From DATBGO01 sp050011895 (lineage in GTDB: Bacteria; Actinomycetota; Actinomycetes; Streptosporangiales; Streptosporangiaceae), in assembly GCA_050011895.1 (NCBI GenBank), contig JBEKIF010000021.1, forward strand, positions 1 through 64,000: DNA of 64,000 nt, written 5' to 3'. Position 1 is the stretch's first letter. Each line of letters opens with the position of its first letter. Position numbers and translations under genes: made by a program. The notes under the pieces were generated by a model that searched no databases, was not told the DNA's origin, and saw only the letters and a program-made list of their open reading frames with translations. This document shows, in pieces, positions 1-8,593 of the stretch.

Positions 1-818
1 CGGAACAAGACGATGATCTTGTCCGGCTTGTCGCTGGTGCTGTGCGGCTCGGTGACCGGCCCGTCGGCCCGGACCAGCACCGCCCCGTCGATCCCGTAAC
101 GCTGGCCGAGCGCGCCGACCACCTTGTCACCGGCCACCACCGGCGCCGCCAGCGAGCCCAGCTGGGCCAGGTTCGCGGACAGATCCGCGTCGGTGTAGCA
201 GACCACATGCCGGCCGGTGCCGTTCGCCCGGGTCGGATCGGTCCCGACCGCGGCGGCCAGCCCGGCCAGTATCGATCCGCCCTTGCGGGACTGCTCGGTC
301 GAGATCAGCTGGTCGAATGCGGGGCTGACCGGGATGTCACCCCCGATCACCTCCGCCAACCTGAGCACTGTCACGCTGCGATGACCTTTCCTCGGGTAGC
401 CCTCGGCCCCCGCGATGTCGGTCATCAGGTCGGCACTCGAGGGCCGGTCCGGACATCCGTCGTCGCAGGCGATGATGCTCCACGTAACGCCGGGCAGGCC
501 GCCGGTCAGCCAGTCGAGCTGGCCGACCTTGGCCCGTACGAAGTCCTCCCCGTGCGGGTGCGCTGCACGGGGGAGCATGCGGCCCGTCTCTCCGTACATG
601 GCCCACACCACGGTCAGGTGGATAGGCCCGGTGAGCTCGGCCAGCCGCCGCCGCGAACGAGCCGCGGCAATCGCTTCGGCCGCCACCGCCGGACCGTGGC
701 TGCCCGCGGCACGCCCCGCCGCCGCGCGGCCCTCGACCAGGGCGGAGGCCACGTCGAGCACCGCCTGGTTCTGACCAGAGTCCGTGAGGTCGCGCACCGG
801 CACCAACGTCTTGTCCAT
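1..818 (-). CDS. Glycosyltransferase-like protein, 3' end cut by the window edge
   Basis: An uninterrupted minus-strand frame starts at the ATG at 818-816 and runs off the left edge, giving 272 residues with no stop. The protein begins MDKTLVPVRDL. In the second half it carries CYTDADLSANLAQL, the DxD-containing pattern of GT-A glycosyltransferases in which an aspartate pair binds the metal and nucleotide sugar. An earlier conserved-looking block reads IACDDGCPDRPS. The codons are strongly G/C-ending throughout. No clear Shine-Dalgarno is seen upstream. The neighbour at 959-2524 lies on the same strand upstream, about 140 bases away. The family call rests on the DxD block; the donor and acceptor are unknown and the C-terminal half is not visible. 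Confidence 0.6.
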   Translation of the reverse strand, partial: MDKTLVPVRDLTDSGQNQAVLDVASALVEGRAAAGRAAGSHGPAVAAEAIAAARSRRRLAELTGPIHLTVVWAMYGETGRMLPRAAHPHGEDFVRAKVGQLDWLTGGLPGVTWSIIACDDGCPDRPSSADLMTDIAGAEGYPRKGHRSVTVLRLAEVIGGDIPVSPAFDQLISTEQSRKGGSILAGLAAAVGTDPTRANGTGRHVVCYTDADLSANLAQLGSLAAPVVAGDKVVGALGQRYGIDGAVLVRADGPVTEPHSTSDKPDKIIVLF

Positions 819-958
819 AGCCCGAGCATGCCAGGGCTCCCGGCTCCCGGCTCCCAAGCCCCCGGGCCCAGCCGCCAGCGTGACGAGCCCGGCGAAACGT
901 TTCCCGGAATGGCTGCGTGCGGTCTCGGCGGGGTGTCACGGTCGCCGCCGCGGGTTTG

Positions 959-2524
959 CTAGGTGTCCGCACCGGGATCCGGTGAGTCCCGCGGAACCCG
1001 CGATGGCAGGCGCGCGATGACGAGGATGGCGCCGCCGAGGGCGACGGCGGCGCCGACGGCCAGCGCCACCTCGTTGCCGCTCATGAACGCGGCGCGGGCG
1101 GTGTGGGCCAGCAGGGCGCCGGCGGCACCCCCGGCGTGGGCAGCGACGGCGAGGGCGCCGCCGAGTGAGCCGAGGATGGTCTGCGCGGCGGCGGCCGGCA
1201 CGGGCCGGCCGGCCAGCGCCGTGCTCAGGTGATCCTGGTATCGGGTCGACAGCACGCTCCCGATCACGGCGACGCCGAGCGCGCCGCCGACCTGCAGGGC
1301 GACGGCGTTGGAGGCTGATCCGATCCCGGAGTCGCCCTGGGGGACCGAGCCCACGACGGAGTTCGTCGCTGTCGGCAGCAGCAGGCCGGCCCCCAGGCCG
1401 ATCAGCAGCAGGCCGGGAACCACTTCCCCGTAGGTCGTGGTAACCGCGGACACGTCGGAGATCTGCCACAGGCCGCCGGCGATCGCCGTCAGGCCGGCGG
1501 CAACGGTGAACTTGAGCCCGATGACGCGAGCCAGGATCGGGGACAGCGGCGCGCTCGCGCCGAGCACGGCGGCCATGGGCAGGATGCGCAGCCCGGCCTG
1601 CAGCGGCGAGAAGCCGAGGTCGAACTGCAGGAACTGCGTCTGGACGAACAGCGCCCCCAGCAGCCCGAAGACCCCGAGGGTCTCGGCCGCCGCGGCTACC
1701 GAGAACCGGCGGTCAGAGAAGAAGGCCAGGTTCAGCATCGGATGGCTGCTGCGGGCCTCCCAGCCGACGAAGGCGCCGAGAACGACAAGGCTGGCCAGCC
1801 CGACTCCGATTACCTCCGCTGAGGCCCAGCCCCTGGCCGGAGCTTCGATGATCGCCCACAGCAGCAAGCCAAGGCCGGTGATCGACAGCACCGCCCCCCC
1901 AGGATCGGGCCGGGCGGCGGCCGGGTTCTTCGAGTCGGGCACCAGCACCAGGGCTCCCGCGAACGCGGCGACCACGATCGGGACGTTGACCAGAAACACT
2001 GAGCCCCACCAGAACCGGGCGAGCAGCAGGCCGCCGGCGATCGGGCCGATCGCGATACCCAGGCCGATGGTCCCGGCCCACACGCCAATGGCCCGGGCCC
2101 GCTCCGCCTGGTCGCGGAACACGTCGTTGATGATCGACAGCGACGGGGGGATCGTCAGCGCCGCACCGGCGCCCATCACCGCCCGCCACCCGATCAGCAG
2201 GTCCACCGAACCTGACAGCGCCGCGCCGACCGATGCTGCGGCGAAGACGGTCAGGCCGATCAGAAAGAACCGCTTGCGCCCGAACCGGTCGGCCAGGCTG
2301 CCGCCGACGAGCAGCAGGCCCGCGAACACCATCGCATAGGAGTCGACGATCCACTGTAGTTCGCTTGAGGTAGCGGCCAGCTTCCGGACCAGGGTCGGCA
2401 GGGCCACATTGAGTATCGTGTTGTCCACATTGACTATCAGCGCAGACGCGCACACCACCACCAGCACGGCCCACCGGTGGCCGCCTCGTTTCCCATCCCG
2501 CGTGGCTGCAAGCCGCGTCAGCAT
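959..2524 (-). CDS. MFS multidrug exporter, DHA2 (14-helix) family
   Basis: A 521-residue polytopic membrane protein, the usual size of 14-helix DHA2 transporters of the EmrB/QacA type, which export drugs or toxic metabolites with proton antiport. Hydrophobic segments run from about residue 20 to 505. The first loop holds the MFS motif A form GGSLADRFGRKRFF (about 75-88), and helix 1 ends in NVDNTILNVALP, typical of this family. The helix 5 region GIAIGPIAGGLL matches antiporter motif C (G-rich, with GP). The start at 2524 follows a weak GGGG stretch. The gene is read away from the TetR gene at 2681 across 156 bases containing a multi-part operator, so it is probably repressed by that regulator. 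The substrate cannot be told. Confidence 0.9.
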   Translation of the reverse strand: MLTRLAATRDGKRGGHRWAVLVVVCASALIVNVDNTILNVALPTLVRKLAATSSELQWIVDSYAMVFAGLLLVGGSLADRFGRKRFFLIGLTVFAAASVGAALSGSVDLLIGWRAVMGAGAALTIPPSLSIINDVFRDQAERARAIGVWAGTIGLGIAIGPIAGGLLLARFWWGSVFLVNVPIVVAAFAGALVLVPDSKNPAAARPDPGGAVLSITGLGLLLWAIIEAPARGWASAEVIGVGLASLVVLGAFVGWEARSSHPMLNLAFFSDRRFSVAAAAETLGVFGLLGALFVQTQFLQFDLGFSPLQAGLRILPMAAVLGASAPLSPILARVIGLKFTVAAGLTAIAGGLWQISDVSAVTTTYGEVVPGLLLIGLGAGLLLPTATNSVVGSVPQGDSGIGSASNAVALQVGGALGVAVIGSVLSTRYQDHLSTALAGRPVPAAAAQTILGSLGGALAVAAHAGGAAGALLAHTARAAFMSGNEVALAVGAAVALGGAILVIARLPSRVPRDSPDPGADT

Positions 2525-2651
2525 GCCGGTAAGCCCCTAGGTCGGTCATCGGGACGACGCGCAAGTCCGGAACGGCGCCGGGCGCCTCGCGAATCTCGTG
2601 TGGGTCCGCTCTGCGCGTCGGCGCGGGGGGTGAGCGCCATCAGCTCCCTCG

Positions 2652-2682
2652 ATACTGAAGAGTATTGAATACTCGCGAGTAT
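2652..2682. promoter_or_regulatory. Four half-site TetR operator and leaderless promoter
   Basis: Four alternating 5-bp half-sites are visible: ATACT at 2652-2656, AGTAT at 2661-2665, ATACT at 2669-2673 and AGTAT at 2678-2682. They form three overlapping dyads, the last being the perfect 14-bp palindrome ATACTCGCGAGTAT and the middle one AGTATTGAATACT. The array covers AATACT (2668-2673), a plausible -10 for the TetR gene whose ATG at 2681 overlaps the last half-site. This implies a leaderless mRNA and autorepression. The divergent exporter is the likely second target. Confidence 0.7.
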
Positions 2683-3355
2683 GCTCTTGGGCATGGGCGA
2701 TGTCAACGGCATGGCGGCCCGGGGCCCGGCGGGCGCGGCAAGCCCGCCCGCCCTGCCCCCCGTGCGAGCCCGGCGGCCGGGGCGTGCGGCGGTGCGCCGC
2801 CGGTTGCTGGACGCGGCGCTGGAAGTGTTCGCTGAATACGGCTTCGCCAGCGCGAACCTGGATCAGGTCGCGGCGGCTGCTGGCCTGACGAAGGGCGCGA
2901 TCTATTCCAATTTCACAAGCAAGGACGACCTCTTCTTCGCCATGATGAAAGACCAGGCGCTGAACCGGGTCGAGGCCGTCCGGACCGTCCTAGGCGGCAC
3001 GTCACCCGGCACTCACGGAGAGCAGACCCTGCACGACATCGGGCGCCTTCTCACCGGGGCGTTCACCGAACAGCAGGAATGGCAGCTGGTCTTCCTGGAC
3101 TTCTGGCAGCGGGCCGTCCGGGACGACGATGTGCGCGCCCAGTTCGTCGCTCACCGGCGAGCCTTGCGCGCTGCGATAGCCGACCCCGTCGAACAGATCC
3201 TCGGGCAGGCTCATGCCCTGGGCGAGCTCACCGTTGACGATGTCGTCACCGTGGTGCTGGCACTCAACAACGGCCTGGCCATCGAGCAATACGTCGATCC
3301 TGACCTCGTCAGTGATGATCTGTTCGGGCGAGTCCTCGCACAGTTGCTGCGCTAG
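2681..3355 (+). CDS. TetR/AcrR family transcriptional regulator
   Basis: A 224-residue one-component repressor. After a Gly/Ala/Pro-rich tail of about 30 residues comes the TetR DNA-binding domain (about 33-80): RRRLLDAALEVFAEYGFASANLDQVAAAAGLTKG in two blocks, then IYSNFTSKDDLFFAMM, the signature of the HTH third helix. Residues 85-224 form the helical ligand/dimer domain, whose effector is unknown. The ATG at 2681 sits inside the operator and 7 bases after a -10-like AATACT, so leaderless initiation is likely. In-frame ATGs at 2693 and 2711 are alternatives. The divergent DHA2 exporter is its probable target, the usual drug-pump/repressor pairing. Confidence 0.92.
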   Translation: MLLGMGDVNGMAARGPAGAASPPALPPVRARRPGRAAVRRRLLDAALEVFAEYGFASANLDQVAAAAGLTKGAIYSNFTSKDDLFFAMMKDQALNRVEAVRTVLGGTSPGTHGEQTLHDIGRLLTGAFTEQQEWQLVFLDFWQRAVRDDDVRAQFVAHRRALRAAIADPVEQILGQAHALGELTVDDVVTVVLALNNGLAIEQYVDPDLVSDDLFGRVLAQLLR

Positions 3356-3566
3356 GCCGGAACGCCAGGCCGGAACGCCAGGCACCCGGAGCGTCCCGCT
3401 GCCGGGCTGAGCAGGGCAGGGGGCCCGGCCCTCATAGGGTCAGAACAATACGTCGGATGATTTGATCAACTGATTGACGGTAATTGCTTCGAATTTATAC
3501 TGATGGAATTGCGGGAACGTTCGGATGTCAGGACATGGCGAACTCCCACCAGGTCCGAGGCCGCCG

Positions 3567-3764
3567 CTAACTGCTGGGCAGCGGCGTGGTGCAGCGGATT
3601 TGCGGGTTCGCGCCCAAGTAGTTGAGGGGGCCGGCAAGGATCGTCACAGCAGTCGTGCTGGCCTTGCTGCAGCTGCCGATGGTGCCGTGGTAATCGCCAC
3701 GCTGCCCGGCCGCGAAGGCGCCGATGACCAGCCAGATGATAAGAAGCGCCGATCCGATGTGCAT
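3567..3764 (-). CDS. Small single-pass membrane or secreted protein
   Basis: A 65-residue protein starting MHIGSALLIIWLVIGAFAAG, with one N-terminal hydrophobic helix (about 4-20) followed by a polar tail with two cysteines. The ATG at 3764 is preceded by GAGGGAGGCCAC, a strong ribosome-binding site at good spacing, and the codons are G/C-ending, so I take the gene as real despite its size. The layout (a helix, then AAGQRG, a short Cys-containing stretch, and AGPLNY) resembles small conserved actinobacterial hypothetical membrane proteins. No function can be assigned. It stands alone between the TetR gene and the LLM oxidoreductase. Confidence 0.7.
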   Translation of the reverse strand: MHIGSALLIIWLVIGAFAAGQRGDYHGTIGSCSKASTTAVTILAGPLNYLGANPQIRCTTPLPSS

Positions 3765-3902
3765 GTGGCCTCCCTCGGCGTTATTAGCGACCTTAAATCA
3801 AAGAGACAGCCAGTAACAGCTGCCGATCTTTACCCGGGCCCTGGAGTGAAGCCTACCCAGGCGCGGCGATGCCGAGTCCGGTATGCGCCGAGCGTCGTGC
3901 TT

Positions 3903-3918
3903 TTCCAGAAATCTGGAA
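3903..3918. repeat. Short inverted repeat upstream of the small membrane protein gene
   Basis: TTCCAGA-aa-TCTGGAA is a perfect 7-bp inverted repeat with a 2-base centre. A third partial copy, TTTCTGGAAG, follows at 3931-3940. It lies in the non-coding stretch 3765-3990, upstream of the small protein gene at 3764 and downstream of the oxidoreductase gene, so it could be an operator. No matching regulator is adjacent. Confidence 0.35.
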
Positions 3919-3990
3919 GCTGGCGTAGTCTTTCTGGAAGATGGGCGGGCTCTTCATGGTGGGATGTCACGCGCAGGGCGCGTTCTGCGG

Positions 3991-4998
3991 TCAGGACGTC
4001 CAGCCGGAGGCTAGGTCGATCAGGGTCAGCTCGTTGGCGTGAACGCGCTCCTGGCCGACTCCGAAGTGCGGCGGGTAGAGCAGCGCCCAGTCAACGATCT
4101 CGGCGTAGCGCCGCAACTGGCGGGCGACGTCTTCTGATGTGCCGAACACCGCACGTTCGTCGACCATCGCCTCTCCGGCAGCGATCACGCCGGGCACGTC
4201 GCCGCGTGCGAGAGCAGCCCGGGCCGCTGCGCGCTCTGCGGTGAACTGGCCGTTAGGGAACAGCGCGTCGTAGCCCTTGGGCGTGGAGTAGAAACCGACC
4301 TGGGCCGCGGCGTCCCGGCGCGCGGCGCGCGGGTCGGTGCTGGCCGAGGCGACGATCTGCGTGGTCATCCGCAACTGTGTCACGTCCCGGTTCGCTCGGG
4401 CAGCGCCCTTCGCCAGGGCCGGGCGGGCGATGTCGCGCAGGTAGGCGGCCGAGGCGACGGTGTGTCCGACGAACCCGTCCGCGCATTCTCCGGCGACGCC
4501 GACCATATGCTCACCCACGCCCGCCGCCATGATCGTGACGCTGTCGGGCAGCGCGGTGCGGTCGTAGTGCGCCAGCGAGATGTGGTCGAACCTGCCCGCA
4601 TACTGGAACGGGCCGCTGCGATGCGCGATCAGCCGCCGGATCAGTTCGATCCGCTCCCGGACCTGTGGCGCGGGGTGCTGCAGCGCGGTCCCGTACCAGT
4701 CCTGGTTCATCCGGCGGGTGCTGCTGCCCACACCCAGCACGAAGCGGCCATCGGCGATCGCCTGGACGTCGGCAGCAGCCGATGCAAGCGCCAGCGGCGA
4801 GCGGGCGAACAGCGGAGTGACGCTGGTGCCGACAATCGAATTCTCAGAGACTGCCGCGAACGCCGCGGCGCGGGTGAGACTGCTCCTGTTGTAGTAGTCG
4901 ATCGTCCACAGCGAGTGCACGCCAGCCCGGTCGGCCGCCCGGACCACCCGCAGAGCGTCGGCCGGGTTCTCGTCCATGACCACGAGCCCGACCTTCAT
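3991..4998 (-). CDS. LLM-class flavin- or F420-dependent oxidoreductase
   Basis: A 335-residue protein with the bacterial luciferase-like TIM-barrel pattern. Seen are MKVGLVVMDENPADALRVVR (strand 1 and helix), LWTIDYYNRSSLTRAAAFAA, the central LALASAAADVQAIADGRFVLGVG block that is diagnostic for LLM-family enzymes, and VTIMAAGVGEHMVGVAGECADG. Family members use reduced FMN or F420 on diverse substrates. Actinomycetes often use F420, but the sequence does not decide the cofactor. The ATG at 4998 follows GGAGGGAGAACACA, a good ribosome-binding site. The gene stands alone, with no cofactor or pathway genes nearby, so the substrate is unknown. Confidence 0.88.
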   Translation of the reverse strand: MKVGLVVMDENPADALRVVRAADRAGVHSLWTIDYYNRSSLTRAAAFAAVSENSIVGTSVTPLFARSPLALASAAADVQAIADGRFVLGVGSSTRRMNQDWYGTALQHPAPQVRERIELIRRLIAHRSGPFQYAGRFDHISLAHYDRTALPDSVTIMAAGVGEHMVGVAGECADGFVGHTVASAAYLRDIARPALAKGAARANRDVTQLRMTTQIVASASTDPRAARRDAAAQVGFYSTPKGYDALFPNGQFTAERAAARAALARGDVPGVIAAGEAMVDERAVFGTSEDVARQLRRYAEIVDWALLYPPHFGVGQERVHANELTLIDLASGWTS

Positions 4999-5365
4999 TG
5001 TGTTCTCCCTCCGCCGCAGCTGCGCCGGGGCCGCGGCGCCGGCACCGGCACCGGCACAGCACGAGAGTACCGGTCAGGATCGCCCGCGTGGATCACCGTC
5101 CGCGCCCGAATCTCAGTCAGCGCGGCGCCGGTAGTGCACCGGGCCCGGCCGCGCGGCGCCTGGCCTGCGGCCGGAGCTTGGCCGGCGGCGGGGATCACTT
5201 CAGACGGCTCGATCACTGCGGTGCCCTGCCTGCGTACGGCCGGGGAAGGCTTCGTTTGACTGTTCCGCCCCGCGATGAACATAGATGCGTCCCCGAACCG
5301 GCGCTAGCTGGCGTGAACGCGCCAGATATCGCGGGCTGCAGCCGCATCTGCGTTAGAGTCGCGGG
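4999..5365. other. Intergenic region with GC-rich simple repeats and the mod promoter
   Basis: No gene is supported in these 367 bases. A short tandem of GGCACC/CCGGCA units lies at about 5036-5056. Near the right end, TAGAGT at 5354-5359 sits six bases before the ATG at 5366, the spacing of a -10 element for a leaderless transcript starting the molybdate cluster. No -35 is obvious. Confidence 0.5.
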
Positions 5366-5776
5366 ATGCCGACGTTCCGGATCAAGGAAGCAGCGAACCT
5401 GCTCGGGGTCAGCGCTGACACCGTGCGCCGCTGGGCCGATGGGGGCCGGATCGAAACGACCACTGACGCCACTGGGCGGCTGGCCGTGGACGGAGTGGCG
5501 CTGGCCAGGTTCGCGCAGGAGCTAGCCGAGTCGGCCGATCACGGGGAGAGCAGGCTGGTGGTGGCGCATTCGGTGCGGAACAGGTTCAGCGGCCTGGTCA
5601 GCCGTGTTGTCCGCGACAGCGTGATGGCTCAGGTAGAGATCCAGGCCGGGCCGCACCGGTTCGTGTCGCTGCTCAGCCGTGAGGCCGCGGACGAGCTGGG
5701 CCTGGAGCCGGGAATGCTCGCGGTCGCCGCCGTCAAGGCCACCAGCGTCTTCGTCGAGATCCCTAAGGTCAGCTGA
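5366..5776 (+). CDS. Molybdate-responsive HTH-TOBE (Mop-like) protein
   Basis: A 136-residue two-domain protein. Residues 1-50 are a MerR/excisionase-like helix-turn-helix: FRIKEAANLLGVSADTVRRW followed by a wing ending DGVALARF. Residues 65-136 form a single molybdopterin-type TOBE/Mop domain (VRNRFSGLVSRVVRDSV, then LGLEPGMLAVAAVKATSVFV), which binds molybdate or tungstate oxyanions between subunits. It immediately precedes modABC and probably senses molybdate and controls them, doing the job ModE does elsewhere with a different HTH. A -10-like TAGAGT six bases before the ATG suggests a leaderless mRNA. Actinobacterial proteins of this layout are usually called TOBE-domain or molybdenum-binding proteins. 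Confidence 0.88.
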   Translation: MPTFRIKEAANLLGVSADTVRRWADGGRIETTTDATGRLAVDGVALARFAQELAESADHGESRLVVAHSVRNRFSGLVSRVVRDSVMAQVEIQAGPHRFVSLLSREAADELGLEPGMLAVAAVKATSVFVEIPKVS

Positions 5777-5811
5777 TCCCAGCTCGCCAATAGTCAAACC
5801 GGGGGGTAACA

Positions 5812-6600
5812 ATGCGCCGTTTCATTCTCACCATAGCCGGGCTGTCCTTAGTCGCCGTTGCGGGCTGCTCCAGCGGTGGTTCAAGCTCGACTTCCACCGC
5901 GAGCAGTTCCGCGTCCGCGTCGGCGTCGACTGGGACGATAACCGTATTTGCCGCGGCATCGCTGACCGGGACCTTCACCCAGCTCGGAAAGCAATTCGAG
6001 GCCGCCCATCCGGGGGATACGGTGAAGTTCAGCTTCGGGCCGAGTTCCGGCCTGGCGACCCAGATCACCAGCGGCGCGCCGGCTGACGTGTTCGCGTCGG
6101 CAGCCCCGGCGAACATGGACCAGGTCGTCTCTGCGGGGGACGCGTCCAGCCCGCAGGATTTCGCCAAGAACATCATGGAAGTCGCCGTCCCCCCGAATAA
6201 CCCCGCGAAAGTGACATCCGTCAGCGACCTGGCGAAGACGTCTGTCAAGGTGGCGCTGTGCCAACCGCAGGTGCCATGCGGGGTGGTGGCAGCCGAGGTG
6301 TTCAAGAACGTCGGGATCACCGTCACGCCGGTGACGCTCCAAACGGACGTGAAGTCGGTGCTGACCCAGGTCGAACTCGGCAACGTCGATGCGGGCATGG
6401 TCTACGTGACCGACGCGAAGGCGGCCGGCACCAAGGTCAAGGGAATCACGATCCCGGCCAGCGAGAACGCCTCGACGCTCTACCCGATCGCTACCATCAG
6501 CAGCAGCAAGCACAAGTCCGAAGCCCAGGCCTTTGTCGCCTACGTGTTGTCACCTACAGGCCAGAATGTGCTCGCAGCCGCCGGGTTCGAGAAGCCCTGA
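5812..6600 (+). CDS. modA: Molybdate ABC transporter substrate-binding lipoprotein ModA
   Basis: A 262-residue extracellular binding protein. An N-terminal lipoprotein signal ends in the lipobox VAGC (Cys near residue 19), followed by a Ser-rich linker to about residue 40. The periplasmic-binding fold then starts with ITVFAAASLTGTFTQL, the ModA signature whose Ser helps bind MoO4. Next come FSFGPSSGLATQI and APADVFASAAPANMD. Residues AGMVYVTDAKAA and FVAYVLSPTGQNVLAAAGF close the domain. The ATG follows GGGGGGTAACA. It lies 35 bases after the HTH-TOBE gene and 19 bases before modB, so the four genes form one operon for high-affinity molybdate uptake. Confidence 0.95.
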   Translation: MRRFILTIAGLSLVAVAGCSSGGSSSTSTASSSASASASTGTITVFAAASLTGTFTQLGKQFEAAHPGDTVKFSFGPSSGLATQITSGAPADVFASAAPANMDQVVSAGDASSPQDFAKNIMEVAVPPNNPAKVTSVSDLAKTSVKVALCQPQVPCGVVAAEVFKNVGITVTPVTLQTDVKSVLTQVELGNVDAGMVYVTDAKAAGTKVKGITIPASENASTLYPIATISSSKHKSEAQAFVAYVLSPTGQNVLAAAGFEKP

Positions 6601-6619
6601 CCTAGTATCCGGAGCCGCC

Positions 6620-7480
6620 ATGGTGACCCGTACCGCGCGGTCGCACCTGACAGCCCGTGAACGAGCCAGGCGGACCGCGCGGGGTGGTGTTTCGCGATCA
6701 GTGCCGGCGCCCTTGCTGGCGCCGGCACTGATCGCCATCGCTTTCCTGGTGCTGCCGTTGGCCGGGCTGCTGATCCGCGCCCCCTGGCGCCATCTCGGAG
6801 CGGCCCTCAGCGGGGCCGATGCGACCCAGGCCCTCGTTCTTTCGCTGTGGACAGCATCCGTGACCACGGGGATCTCCCTGGTGATCGGGGTGCCGCTGGC
6901 GTGGGTGCTGGCCCGGAGCAGTTTCCCGGGACAACGGCTGCTACGTGCGCTGGTGACCCTGCCGCTGGTGCTTCCGCCGGTGGTCGGCGGGGTCGCGTTG
7001 CTGCTGGCCTTCAGCCGGGTCGGGTTTGTCGGCCGGTACCTGGACTACTGGTTCGGGCTGACGATTCCGTTCACGCCGCTGGCTGTGGTCATGGCCGAGA
7101 CCTTCGTGGCCATGCCTTTCCTGATCATCACTGTCGAGGGGGCGCTGCGGTCCGCGGATCAGGGCTTCGAGGAAGCTGCGGCCACACTGGGCGCGAAACG
7201 GATGACCGTGTTCCGGCGAGTCACCGTGCCGCTCGTCGCCCCCTCCCTGGGGGCGGGCGCCGTGTTGTGCTGGGCGCGGGCCCTGGGCGAGTTCGGGGCG
7301 ACGATCACCTTCGCCGGCAGCTTCCCCGGCCAGACCGAGACGATGCCCATCGCCGTGTACTACGCGCTTCAGACTGACCCTGATGCGGCGATCGCTCTCA
7401 GCCTGGTGCTGCTGGTGGTTTCCGTCGTGGTTCTGGTCTCCCTCCGCGACCGCTGGCTGCGGGGCGGCTCAGCCTCATGA
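6620..7480 (+). CDS. modB: Molybdate ABC transporter permease ModB
   Basis: I place the start at the ATG at 6620, preceded by GGAG at 6611-6614, giving 286 residues; a longer frame upstream would overlap modA. After a basic N-terminus, hydrophobic helices run from about residue 32. The permease signature for contact with the ATPase is present near residues 185-205 as EEAAATLGAKRMTVFRRVTVPL (EAA...G.........P form), and LARALGEFGATITFAGSFPG near the end matches ModB/CysT permeases. The stop overlaps the modC start by four bases (ATGA), implying translational coupling. It forms the membrane channel for molybdate with ModA and ModC. Confidence 0.94.
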   Translation: MVTRTARSHLTARERARRTARGGVSRSVPAPLLAPALIAIAFLVLPLAGLLIRAPWRHLGAALSGADATQALVLSLWTASVTTGISLVIGVPLAWVLARSSFPGQRLLRALVTLPLVLPPVVGGVALLLAFSRVGFVGRYLDYWFGLTIPFTPLAVVMAETFVAMPFLIITVEGALRSADQGFEEAAATLGAKRMTVFRRVTVPLVAPSLGAGAVLCWARALGEFGATITFAGSFPGQTETMPIAVYYALQTDPDAAIALSLVLLVVSVVVLVSLRDRWLRGGSAS

Positions 7481-8571
7481 CGCCCGAGGGCAGCGACGGC
7501 CTCATCGTCGATGCCGAGGTTAGCCGCGGTAGCTTCACCCTCGCGGTCAGCCTCGCCGCGGCACCAGGCCAGGTCCTCGGCCTGCTGGGGCCGAACGGGG
7601 CCGGGAAGTCCACGCTGCTCAGCGCGGTGGCCGGCCTGGTGCCCGTCTCCGCCGGGCGCATCACGCTCGCGGGGCAGGTCATGGACGACGCCGATACCGG
7701 GGCCTTTGTCGAGGCCGCCGGGCGGCCGGTCGGCTTCGTGTTCCAGAACTACCGGCTCTTCCCGCACCTGACCGTGGCTGACAATGTGGCATTCTCGCCG
7801 CGTGCCCGGGGCCTGGGGAGGCGGGCTGCCAGGTCAGCTGCCAGTCACTGGATCGAGCGGCTCAGACTGGCCGACCTCGCCGACCGCAAGCCTGACCAGC
7901 TGTCCGGCGGGCAGGCGCAACGGGTGGCGCTGGCTCGCGCGCTGGCCGGGCAGCCAGCCCTGCTGCTGCTAGATGAACCCCTGTCTGCCCTGGACGCCGG
8001 CACCCGCCTTGACGTGCAGGCCGAGCTCAAGCGCCACCTGGCAGAGTTCACCGGGCCGTGCCTGCTGGTCACCCACGACCCGCTCGAAGCGCTCGTGCTA
8101 GCTGACCAGCTCATCGTCCTCGAGGACGGGCGCATCGTCCAGGAAGGCACCCCCGCGCAGATTGCCAGCAAGCCCGCCACCGGCTATGTCGCCAAGCTCG
8201 TCGGCCTGAACCTGTACGCCGGCCACGCCGACGGCTCCCAGGTGGCACTCACCGGAGGCGGGGTCTTCGTCGTCCCCGACCGGGGCCAGCACGGTGACGT
8301 GCTCGTCGCGATGCGCCCCTCCGCCGTGGTCGTCAGCAGTCAGCACCCACAGCCCAGCAGCGCCCGCAACACCTGGTCCGCGAAGGTCGCAGGGCTCACG
8401 CTGCTGGCCGACCGCGTCAGGCTCGACCTCGACGGGCAGCCGCCCGCTCTGGTAGACGTCACGCCGGCGGCGGTCGCCGAACTGTCGCTCGGCCCTGGCA
8501 TGCAGGTATGGCTTACCGTCAAAGCCACCGACCTTGAGGTTTACGCTCACGCCGACAGGCAGCCGGCCTGA
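7477..8571 (+). CDS. modC: Molybdate ABC transporter ATP-binding protein ModC
   Basis: A 364-residue ATPase. Walker A is GPNGAGKST (about 37-45), the Q-loop is FVFQNYRLFPHLT (about 87-99), the signature is LSGGQAQR (about 143-150), and Walker B is LLLLDEPLSALD followed by the switch His in LLVTHDPLEAL. Residues about 300-360 form a C-terminal TOBE/Mop domain (NTWSAKVAGLTLLADRVRL, then LGPGMQVWLTVKATDLEVY) that binds molybdate, as in classical ModC. Length and order fit the family. The start overlaps the modB stop by four bases. No terminator is evident after the stop before the degraded genes that follow. Confidence 0.95.
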   Translation: MTPEGSDGLIVDAEVSRGSFTLAVSLAAAPGQVLGLLGPNGAGKSTLLSAVAGLVPVSAGRITLAGQVMDDADTGAFVEAAGRPVGFVFQNYRLFPHLTVADNVAFSPRARGLGRRAARSAASHWIERLRLADLADRKPDQLSGGQAQRVALARALAGQPALLLLDEPLSALDAGTRLDVQAELKRHLAEFTGPCLLVTHDPLEALVLADQLIVLEDGRIVQEGTPAQIASKPATGYVAKLVGLNLYAGHADGSQVALTGGGVFVVPDRGQHGDVLVAMRPSAVVVSSQHPQPSSARNTWSAKVAGLTLLADRVRLDLDGQPPALVDVTPAAVAELSLGPGMQVWLTVKATDLEVYAHADRQPA

Positions 8572-8593
8572 GCCCGGCTTGACCACCTTGTAG

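Noticed and set aside
3903..3918. LexA (SOS) box
   Set aside because: The dyad TTCCAGA-n2-TCTGGAA does not fit the actinobacterial GAAC-n4-GTTC form.
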